Source: Acidobacteriota bacterium
GTDB lineage: Bacteria > Acidobacteriota > Blastocatellia > Pyrinomonadales > Pyrinomonadaceae
Assembly (NCBI GenBank): GCA_023436495.1
Contig: JAEZIT010000004.1
Location: forward strand, 1-8,261
Direction: 5' to 3'
DNA: 8,261 bases
The translations under genes and the position numbers were made by a program. Positions 1 to 5,770 of this stretch are shown piece after piece; positions within the stretch are counted from its first letter, which is position 1, and each line of letters begins with the position of its first letter. The notes beneath the pieces were generated by a model. That model did no database searches. It was given only the letters and a program-made list of their open reading frames with translations, and was not told the origin of the DNA.

Positions 1-1000
1 ATTTTCGTTTGCCCTCATAAACTTCCAGTGCTAGCGCAAGGTCTGCGGCGATGTCATCTGGATGAGTGACCTCTTCGATCCTTATTTGCCTGAGCTCTTC
101 TCCCGTATATCCGAGCATCTTTTGCAAAGCCGGATTACTCTCGATCGGCCGCCCTTCGTTATCGACCAGAGCGATACCGATCGCTGCGTTGTCGAAAATG
201 CTTCTTAAACGGTTCTCGCTTTCGAGCTTTTCCTTAAGAGCATTTCGCTGCTCGGTTATATCCCTGGAATTTATAACGGCAACCAGTCCGTGAATCGGGT
301 CATTGAAAGGCTTGCCGACAGATTTGAGGATCCTCCACGATTGATCTTTGTGCCGGAAGCGATATTCGATCGATGAAACTGTCTCAGTGCTTCGCATCGC
401 GGACGCAAAATACTCAATGACTTCGGTCGCATCTTCCGGATGAACAAAGGTAAAGATGTTCTTCCCGATCAGCTCTTCAGGTCTATAGCCGAGGATATGT
501 TCGAGGGAGGGGCTTTCATAGACCGCCGTTCCGTCGGGAGCGAGAATGCTGATAACATCCGTCAAATTCTCGATCAGGCTGCGAAAGCGGTTTTCGCTTT
601 CACGCAGCGCTTCTTCCACGCGTTTTCTTTCGATCAGGCGGCCCACTTTGGCGATCAAGCGGATCGGTTCATATGGCAGCTCCAGATAATCGTCTGCGCC
701 GACTTCGAGGCCCTCCACTATGCTTTCCGTATCCTTTCGCAAACCGCTGACCAGCAAGATCGGGATGAATCGCAATTCTTCATCCGCTCGAATCAAACGA
801 CACAGCTCGATGCCGTCCCCATCAGGCATCTGTACGTCACTGATTATCAGGTCCGGCCGCGCGCGTTGCGCAACTGAATAAGCCTCATTGCCGCTCAGAG
901 CGGTAAGCACCCGAAAACCCGCATCTTGCAGAACAACTTCCATCAGCTCCAACTGATCCTGATTGTCGTTTACGGCCAGGATCTTGTAGTTTTCAGGCAT
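1..1000 (-). CDS. Receiver-PAS-PAS signalling protein, partial (3' end beyond window)
   Basis: The frame is open from ATG at 998-1000 to the left edge, giving 333 visible residues with no stop. Residues 5-125 form a CheY-like receiver: the phospho-acceptor is Asp55 (in ISDVQMPDGDG) and Ser85 sits at the Thr/Ser position. The acidic pocket reads N11-D12 instead of Asp-Asp, and the conserved Lys is Leu108 (DDYLELPYEP), so phosphorylation chemistry may be impaired. A charged helical linker (about 118-137) leads to a PAS domain (about 137-250, ending in a DITEQ-type motif), and a second PAS starts at about 264 and is cut after VTHPDDIAADLALALEVYEG. PAS domains sense small ligands, redox state or light, or mediate dimerisation. 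The missing C-terminus is probably a histidine kinase, GGDEF or other output domain, but this cannot be seen. The start is chosen because it lies directly before the first receiver strand. No clear Shine-Dalgarno precedes it. It lies 436 bp downstream of the NtrC-family gene on the same strand. Confidence 0.5.
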   Translation of the reverse strand, partial: MPENYKILAVNDNQDQLELMEVVLQDAGFRVLTALSGNEAYSVAQRARPDLIISDVQMPDGDGIELCRLIRADEELRFIPILLVSGLRKDTESIVEGLEVGADDYLELPYEPIRLIAKVGRLIERKRVEEALRESENRFRSLIENLTDVISILAPDGTAVYESPSLEHILGYRPEELIGKNIFTFVHPEDATEVIEYFASAMRSTETVSSIEYRFRHKDQSWRILKSVGKPFNDPIHGLVAVINSRDITEQRNALKEKLESENRLRSIFDNAAIGIALVDNEGRPIESNPALQKMLGYTGEELRQIRIEEVTHPDDIAADLALALEVYEGKRK

Positions 1001-1436
1001 TGACTTATGTTTTAAACGTTTAGTGTGAGGTAATTGATTTGCATAAGAGGATTCCCTCGAAGAATTCCTCGTTATGCTTTCTATAGATCTAGTAATATTT
1101 ATAATTCGGACGAGAGATATTAGTTTGTTGCTGGTGGTCAAGCTTTTTGAGGGCAAATTAAATTACTCGCGGACACGAGTGCATATCTTCGGCAAATGAC
1201 AATCCCCAGATTTGGTTTAGCTGATCCGCTTGAGGTCGGACTCGTCGAGCCCAGTACTCCGACGTCCACTGGAAATGTGCAGCATTACCGATACCGGCCG
1301 CTGGTCAAAATTCAGCAAACCCCGCGACTCAACGTAACCGTCCTAAGAATCGATACGAATGGTGTCTCGTTGGATTCCGCCCTTTTCAAGAGTCGCTGGC
1401 AGCGCCCGTCGGAATTATTTCTTTGTTGAGTTTTCA
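1001..1436. other. Intergenic region: leader and probable promoter of the receiver-PAS gene
   Basis: No convincing gene was seen on either strand. A plus-strand open frame at 1196-1429 has no recognisable domain and no ribosome binding site. The part nearest the receiver-PAS gene is AT-rich (about 1078-1105) and carries the hairpin annotated separately. A weak -24/-12 candidate reading toward that gene lies at 1191-1206. No T-tract hairpin follows the NtrC-family stop codon, so read-through into the downstream gene is possible. Confidence 0.6.
1041..1077 (-). promoter_or_regulatory. Long imperfect hairpin / palindrome in the leader of the receiver-PAS gene
   Basis: The outer arms GCATAA (1041-1046) and TTATGC (1072-1077) are perfect complements. 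Inside them GAGGA pairs with TCCTC and TTC with GAA, interrupted by a single bulged G and a single bulged T. About 14 base pairs enclose a loop of about 7 nt. The element lies 41-77 bp upstream of the ATG at 1000. No T-run follows it on either strand, so it is not a classical terminator. It could be an RNA structure in the 5' leader or a palindromic protein-binding site. The structure is seen directly, but its function is inferred. Confidence 0.5.
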
Positions 1437-2888
1437 TTATCCACACCCGAAGCGGTTGAGTATTCTGTTAAGCGTTTTCGGGTCCACGCGAAGCAGACGA
1501 GCGGCTGCCTGTTTATTGCCGCCAGTGTAGGCTAAGGTTTCTGCGGCGTACTTTGCTTCCATTTCCCCCAGAGAGAGCCAATCCTTGTCAATTCGGGGCG
1601 ACTCTGTTCCGGCGTCGGCCGGCACGCTGTTCCCGATGATCGAATCAGCTGCCGGGCTGTGCTGCCGCACATACTCAGGCAAATGTTCCGGGTGAATTAC
1701 CCGGTCGTCACATAAAGATGAGGCATAAAGCACAGCATTCTCGAGCTCCCGGATGTTGCCTTCCCAATAGTGACCTTCAAGCGTCTTGATTGCTGCCGGA
1801 GAAAATTTTACTGCCGCGTTACTATTCGGACGAGCGCGCTTTGCGAACTGATCGGCCAGCAGAGGGATATCCTCGCGACGCTCACGCAGCGGCGGCAGAC
1901 TTATCATAAAGGCGTTCAATCGGTACATCAGATCCTTCCGGAAACGTCCCTCTCGAACTTCTTCTCTAACATCGCGATTGCTGGCTGCAATAACACGGAC
2001 ATCGACTTTCAGAGTTTGATTCGAACCGACGCGGCGGATCTCGCCTTCCTGCAAAGCGCGAAGGAGTTTTACCTGAAACAGAGGATTGGTTTCCGTGATC
2101 TCGTCAAGAAAAACAGTGCCGCCATCGGCTTCTTCCCAAAGTCCGCGGCGCTCACGCTCGGCCCCCGTGAAGGCTCCCTTTACATGCCCGAACAATTCCG
2201 ATTCGATCAACTCAACAGAGATCGCACCACAGTTAACAGCGACGAATGGCTTATCCTTTCGTGTACTTCGGCGATGCACGGCACGGGCGACGACTTCTTT
2301 TCCCGTGCCGGATTCTCCTGTGATCAGCACCGGAAAATCGGTCATAGACACGCGACCAACCATTTTCAAACATTCAACAAATTTCGGACTGTTCCCGATC
2401 AATGGTATGTCTGATATATAGCCCTTCACCTCAGGAGAAGTAGTTAATCTAGATCTATCGGCCTGCGACTGGATGTGATACTGCTCACGAACGGTCTTGG
2501 CGATAGCGAGAATGTCTTCGTCGGAAAATGGTTTAGTTAAATAGTCAGCGGCGCCAAAAGCTGTCGCGTCGAGCGCTCCTGCAGCCGACCCGTGTCCGGT
2601 CATTAAAATGAAGCAGGCGGTCGATCGCCTTTCCGAAAAACGACGTAAAACGGCATAACCATCACTTTCGCCCAGCGATACATCGCAAATGATCAATAAC
2701 CATTCCTGTTCGGATACCATCTCGATTCCCTGTTTGGCGTTGCTCGCTTCGCTTACGCTCCAGCCATCAGAGATCAAAACATCTGAAATAAACTTGATGA
2801 CTTGCGGCTCATCATCAATGATCAATGCCCTTAAAGCCTGGTTCACGGTCCAATTATTTAGTACATATACAGCACGCTGAAAAAGCAT
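1437..2888 (-). CDS. NtrC-family sigma-54-dependent response regulator (receiver, AAA+, Fis-type HTH)
   Basis: This is a complete 483-residue transcriptional activator of sigma-54 RNA polymerase with the usual three-domain order. The receiver (about 21-135) has acidic pair Asp25-Asp26, phospho-acceptor Asp69, Thr97 and Lys119, all intact. The AAA+ domain (about 160-395) has Walker A GESGTGKE (191-198), an intact sigma-54-contacting GAFTGA loop (238-243), Walker B with Asp262-Glu263, an arginine-rich FRKDLMYRLN segment (about 316-325) and the WEGNIREL sensor II motif (375-382). A Fis-like helix-turn-helix occupies about 442-481 and binds the enhancer. Length is typical for the family. The ATG at 2888 adds about 20 residues before the first receiver strand. 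A GTG at 2844-2846 would give MNQALRALIIDDE, closer to usual receiver N-termini, and neither start has a clear Shine-Dalgarno. A near-consensus -24/-12 promoter lies about 140 bp upstream, which suggests autoregulation. No cognate kinase is visible. Confidence 0.97.
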   Translation of the reverse strand: MLFQRAVYVLNNWTVNQALRALIIDDEPQVIKFISDVLISDGWSVSEASNAKQGIEMVSEQEWLLIICDVSLGESDGYAVLRRFSERRSTACFILMTGHGSAAGALDATAFGAADYLTKPFSDEDILAIAKTVREQYHIQSQADRSRLTTSPEVKGYISDIPLIGNSPKFVECLKMVGRVSMTDFPVLITGESGTGKEVVARAVHRRSTRKDKPFVAVNCGAISVELIESELFGHVKGAFTGAERERRGLWEEADGGTVFLDEITETNPLFQVKLLRALQEGEIRRVGSNQTLKVDVRVIAASNRDVREEVREGRFRKDLMYRLNAFMISLPPLRERREDIPLLADQFAKRARPNSNAAVKFSPAAIKTLEGHYWEGNIRELENAVLYASSLCDDRVIHPEHLPEYVRQHSPAADSIIGNSVPADAGTESPRIDKDWLSLGEMEAKYAAETLAYTGGNKQAAARLLRVDPKTLNRILNRFGCG

Positions 2889-3025
2889 TTCAACATTGCT
2901 TCGGGATGCGAACCGCGTCCGTAATATCGCGCGAGCTCCCCGTGAGGGAAGGGTACAGCGGTCAGTTTAACGGCCTAATCGATCGCATATTTCGATTTAT
3001 GAGCGTCCAGTTGGACCGGATACGC

Positions 3026-3042
3026 AAGCAATATTCGTGCCG
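3026..3042 (-). promoter_or_regulatory. Sigma-54 (-24/-12) promoter for the NtrC-family gene
   Basis: The minus strand reads CGGCACGAATATTGCTT from 3042 to 3026. Against the family consensus TGGCACG-N4-TTGCW only the first base differs. The invariant GG (3041-3040) and GC (3029-3028) have the required 10-bp spacing. The predicted transcription start is near 3016, leaving a leader of about 128 nt to the ATG at 2888. Because the gene it faces encodes a sigma-54 activator with an intact GAFTGA loop, autoregulation is the natural reading. The match is seen directly, but its use is inferred. Confidence 0.7.
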
Positions 3043-3105
3043 ATAGGTTGCGGCTATAAAAAGGTGTAGAAGAACAATTCTCTCAACTAGTTTCAAGGCA
3101 GATGT

Positions 3106-3157
3106 CGGGATTTTCTCCCGCCATGGGGCATTATGCCCGGCAGAATCGCCCAGAATC
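3106..3157. promoter_or_regulatory. Candidate enhancer: two adjacent inverted repeats and a direct repeat
   Basis: Three symmetric elements sit close together between the two divergent -24/-12 elements. CGGGA-TTTTC-TCCCG spans 3106-3120. GGGCAT-T-ATGCCC spans 3126-3138, a perfect 6-bp inverted repeat around one base. CAGAATC occurs twice at 3141-3147 and 3151-3157, exactly 10 bp apart. The centres of the two inverted repeats are about 19 bp apart, roughly two helical turns. The cluster is about 64 bp upstream of the minus-strand -24 element and about 105 bp upstream of the plus-strand one, within normal enhancer distance. No T-run accompanies the hairpins, so a terminator is unlikely. Binding by the NtrC-family regulator is inference. 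Confidence 0.4.
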
Positions 3158-3261
3158 ACAAACTACGACCCTGCGGAACCGACACATATTAGTTGCGTCA
3201 AGGCGCTCAAGTAACTGGGCACAGTCAATTTACGCAATATTTATAAAGCTGTTCTTCCGCG

Positions 3262-3277
3262 TGGCGCGAAATATGCA
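3262..3277 (+). promoter_or_regulatory. Candidate sigma-54 (-24/-12) promoter for the receiver-GGDEF-EAL gene
   Basis: The plus strand reads TGGCGCGAAATATGCA. The invariant GG (3263-3264) and GC (3275-3276) have the required 10-bp spacing. Two of the eleven strongly conserved positions differ from TGGCACG-N4-TTGC (A to G in the -24 block, T to A in the -12 block). The predicted start is near 3288, giving a leader of about 238 nt. It is weaker than the opposing element and could be chance, but its position and orientation fit a shared-enhancer arrangement. Confidence 0.5.
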
Positions 3278-3525
3278 CCCCTATGCTGAGGTACGAAAAG
3301 TCCTCACTACAGAGAACGTAAGGTAGGACCCAAATAACGAGGCTATTGAATGAATATTTCAGCAACGAAACGTCAAAGAGGCTGGCAGCAGTCGATCTAT
3401 GGAATTTGGAGGTAGGGTGTCCCGGACGCCGATTTGTTACGTATCATTCCTTAGCGCGGAGGCTCGATAGCAGTTCAACTTATTGGTGTGACAACCGCAA
3501 CAACCAAAATAATAAATGAATTTTC

Positions 3526-5286
3526 ATGATTGATCCTCAAAATGAAAAGAGTCGGATTCTGATCGTCGATGATGAACCATTGATCAGAAACATACTTTCC
3601 GACATATTGAGTAAAAATTATCTGTGCGTGTCAGCCGATTCGGCGCAGCAAGCGCTCCGAATTCTTCAGGAGGAAAGATTCAATTTAGTTCTGAGCGACA
3701 TCGAGATGGGCGACGGAATGAGCGGGATTCAGATGATCCCCCATGTCTTTCAGGCGTCGCGTGACACGGTCGTAGTAATGATCAGCGGCATCCAAGATAT
3801 TGAAAGCGCGATAGCATCCATGCGCGTCGGAGCGTTTGACTACATCCGAAAACCATTTGAATTCGAACAGGTTGAAATTGCGGTCGAACGGGCGCTGAGT
3901 CATTACGAGTTGCTTCGGGAAAAACGTCTCTATGAAGATCATCTCGAATTTTTGGTCAAACAACGCACAGAACAACTACATTACCTTGATTACCACGACG
4001 CGTTGACACATCTGCCGAACCTCGCTTTGTTTGAAGACCGCCTTACCCAATCACTGTTTACTGCTCAGCAAAGTGGAGAGAAATTGGCGGTAATGCTCTT
4101 GTCGATAGATCGTTTCAAGAAGATTCAGGACACACTCGGCCATGAAGTCGGTCTGTCCCTACTGCAGGAGGTTGCCGAAAGATTGAAGAAATGTGTCACC
4201 GACGAGGAGACCCTTGCCCGATTTGAAGGAGATGAATTTGCTCTGCTGCTGCCACAGCGAAGCGACACTGATCGTGTTGTTAGAACTTTCAATCAGATAC
4301 GTGAAACTCTCAAATCACCCATCTGTATCAATGGTCACGAGATATTTCCCTCTGCAAGCGCGGGAATCAGTCTCTTTTCGGACGATGGGGACGGCGCCCC
4401 GGTACTTTTGAAAAACGCCCGTGCGGCACTTTCGCGGGCTGTGGAACACGGAGGTGATAACTATCAGTTTTACACGACAAAGATGAATGAAAGGGCATCC
4501 AAGCGTCTTGAGTTGGAAACTCAATTGCGCCGCGCACTGGACCACGGAGAATTTGAAGTCTTCTATCAGCCGAAAGTAGATATTACTAATAAAAGAATTG
4601 TCGGGATGGAGGCCCTCGTTCGCTGGAATCACCCAAAATTTGGGCTTGTCTCGCCCGCCGAATTTATCCCGCTGGCTGAAGAAACGGGACTTATCGTTCC
4701 GATCGGAGAATGGGTCCTGCGCAGAGCATGCTCCCAAAGCAAATTTTGGCAGGACGAAGGGTTCGCTTTACAGGTCTCAGTTAATTTATCCGCACGTCAG
4801 TTCCAGCAAAATCTCTCGGGAGTTGTAATGCGCATTATCCACGAAACTGGTTTCGATCCGTCTTATCTGGAACTGGAGATAACGGAAAGCTCGATAATGA
4901 AAGATCCCGAACATTCAATAAAGGTGCTCAACGAATTAAAAACTTTCGGGATAAAGATCGCGATCGATGATTTCGGCACCGGTTATTCATCGCTCGGATA
5001 TTTAAAGAAATTGCCGATCGACGCGTTAAAAATAGATAAGTCTTTCATCAGCGATATTACGGCTGATCCGGATGCTGCTGCATTGGTGATGGCGATCATT
5101 ACGCTTTCGCATAACCTACGGCTCAAGGTGGTCGCCGAAGGAGTCGAAACGGATGAACAATTAAAGTTCCTCCACCTGGTACGTTGTGACGAGTTGCAGG
5201 GCTACTTATTCAGCAAACCGGTTTCTTATGAGGATTTCGGACAAATGCTTAGGGATGAATTCGAGTATACTCTTTTAACCCATTGA
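3526..5286 (+). CDS. Receiver-GGDEF-EAL cyclic-di-GMP protein, probable phosphodiesterase
   Basis: This complete 586-residue protein appears cytoplasmic, with no membrane segment. The receiver (about 9-125) has Asp15-Asp16, phospho-acceptor Asp58, Ser87 and Lys109, all intact. A charged helix (about 126-155, LEFLVKQRTEQL) joins it to a GGDEF domain (about 156-320). There the signature reads EGDEF (234-238), the IND asparagine is Gln201, the GD aspartate after GH is Leu210, and no RxxD inhibitory site precedes the signature, so cyclase activity is doubtful. The EAL domain (about 327-580) keeps its key residues: Glu362 (EAL), Asn420, Glu451, Asp481-Asp482 (DDFG), Lys502, Glu538 and Gln558. The expected reaction is hydrolysis of cyclic-di-GMP to pGpG, switched by receiver phosphorylation, with the GGDEF part perhaps only sensing GTP. 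The ATG at 3526 starts just before the first receiver strand, with no clear Shine-Dalgarno. It is transcribed divergently from the NtrC-family gene. Confidence 0.97.
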   Translation: MIDPQNEKSRILIVDDEPLIRNILSDILSKNYLCVSADSAQQALRILQEERFNLVLSDIEMGDGMSGIQMIPHVFQASRDTVVVMISGIQDIESAIASMRVGAFDYIRKPFEFEQVEIAVERALSHYELLREKRLYEDHLEFLVKQRTEQLHYLDYHDALTHLPNLALFEDRLTQSLFTAQQSGEKLAVMLLSIDRFKKIQDTLGHEVGLSLLQEVAERLKKCVTDEETLARFEGDEFALLLPQRSDTDRVVRTFNQIRETLKSPICINGHEIFPSASAGISLFSDDGDGAPVLLKNARAALSRAVEHGGDNYQFYTTKMNERASKRLELETQLRRALDHGEFEVFYQPKVDITNKRIVGMEALVRWNHPKFGLVSPAEFIPLAEETGLIVPIGEWVLRRACSQSKFWQDEGFALQVSVNLSARQFQQNLSGVVMRIIHETGFDPSYLELEITESSIMKDPEHSIKVLNELKTFGIKIAIDDFGTGYSSLGYLKKLPIDALKIDKSFISDITADPDAAALVMAIITLSHNLRLKVVAEGVETDEQLKFLHLVRCDELQGYLFSKPVSYEDFGQMLRDEFEYTLLTH

Positions 5287-5351
5287 ATAGCATTTTACGC
5301 GGACCAATTCAGCAGCCTTAAACGAGCTCCCCTTTTATCGGCAGGGACGCT

Positions 5352-5714
5352 CTAGCTTCTTTCCAACAGACATAATTTCCGAATGCACTTGCGGTGCAAA
5401 CGATGTACCCGAGTCCTGCCAAACGCCGCCGTACGCGGCTCGGGTTCGTGTAAGAAAAGAAGAGCGCAATCCGCCTTGCCCAATCGGACCGGTTGCAAAT
5501 CTAGACCGTCGGCGCAGATCTTCTGGAAGTCCGTTTCGCCGCGGTCGAGGTCGATCAGGCGGTTGCGGTGGGTGACGGCGGCGAGGCCGTGTTCCTCGTC
5601 CCAGGTGCAGTTGAGGAACCACTCGGCGTAGTCGGTGCCGTCCTTCGTTGATCTCGATGAACCCCACCGACCGGGGCAGATGTAGGGTCGCAGTCCGCCA
5701 CCGCCAACTGCCGG
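5352..5714 (-). pseudogene. Frameshifted, start-less relic of a DUF6985-like gene
   Basis: A minus-strand frame is open from a TAA at 5715-5717 to a TAG at 5352-5354, but its upstream part has no ATG, GTG or TTG. Its core (about 5505-5640) reads like conserved protein, including DGTDYAEWFLNCTWDEEHGL followed by AAVTHRNRLIDLDRGETDFQ. This resembles the C-terminal part of DUF6985 proteins (C-x-WDEEHGLGV...H-x-x-R pattern). The family name is from memory and unconfirmed. Directly upstream, the adjacent frame reads VGFIEINE. Skipping one base in the CC at 5642-5643 joins the two as IEINEDGTDYAEW, pointing to a single-base frameshift. By hand count 5511-5640 is about 67% G+C, clearly richer than the receiver-GGDEF-EAL gene rows sampled, which suggests a separate origin. 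The last 40 or so residues before the stop look like unselected sequence. It lies downstream of the surface-protein terminator, so it is probably not co-transcribed. Confidence 0.5.
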
Positions 5715-5719
5715 TTAAC

Positions 5720-5751
5720 AAAAAAGGGCCGGGCATTAATGCCCAGCCCTC
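5720..5751 (-). terminator. Rho-independent terminator of the large surface protein gene
   Basis: On the minus strand the arms GGGC-T-GGGC and GCCC-G-GCCC pair perfectly apart from one T-G wobble, with ATTAAT between them, and a run of six T follows immediately (5725-5720). It begins about 20 nt after the stop codon at 5771-5773. Stem, loop and T-run are all as expected. The T-run is on the minus strand only, so it should not efficiently stop transcription arriving from the convergent receiver-GGDEF-EAL gene. Confidence 0.88.
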
Positions 5752-5770
5752 AGAATCAACTGCGGATGTT

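Larger units (their letters stand above)
2889..3525. other. Divergent intergenic region with two outward-facing sigma-54-type promoters
   Basis: This 637-bp region separates the minus-strand NtrC-family gene from the plus-strand receiver-GGDEF-EAL gene. Short open frames at 2962-3159 (minus) and 3102-3326 (plus) show no domain or ribosome binding site and are treated as chance. What it does hold is two -24/-12 matches facing away from each other and, between them, inverted and direct repeats suited to an enhancer, all annotated separately. Long leaders are implied, about 128 nt for the NtrC-family gene and about 238 nt for the receiver-GGDEF-EAL gene. The latter contains a 17-codon GTG frame (3417-3470) preceded by GGAGGT. 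Confidence 0.6.

Noticed and set aside
1083..1092. CTAGATCTAT shared (opposite orientation) with about 2449-2458
   Set aside because: Only 10 bp, and the second copy lies inside a coding region, so chance is sufficient.
1394..1404. CGCTGGCAGCG as terminator of the NtrC-family gene
   Set aside because: Stem only 4 bp with a usable loop and no following T-run.
1196..1429. Plus-strand 77-residue open frame
   Set aside because: No domain, no ribosome binding site, composition not protein-like. It lies in a leader/intergenic region.
1770..2414. Plus-strand 214-residue open frame
   Set aside because: Fully antisense to the AAA+ domain of the NtrC-family gene, whose motifs are unambiguous.
3242..3247. 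TATAAA as a sigma-70 -10 box
   Set aside because: No plausible -35 element 16-18 bp upstream, and AT-rich hexamers are common here.
2962..3326. Short open frames on both strands in the divergent region
   Set aside because: No recognisable domains or ribosome binding sites, and they overlap the promoter and repeat elements.
3383..3398. TGGCAGCAGTCGATCT as a sigma-54 promoter
   Set aside because: Good -24 block but the -12 GC is absent at the required spacing.
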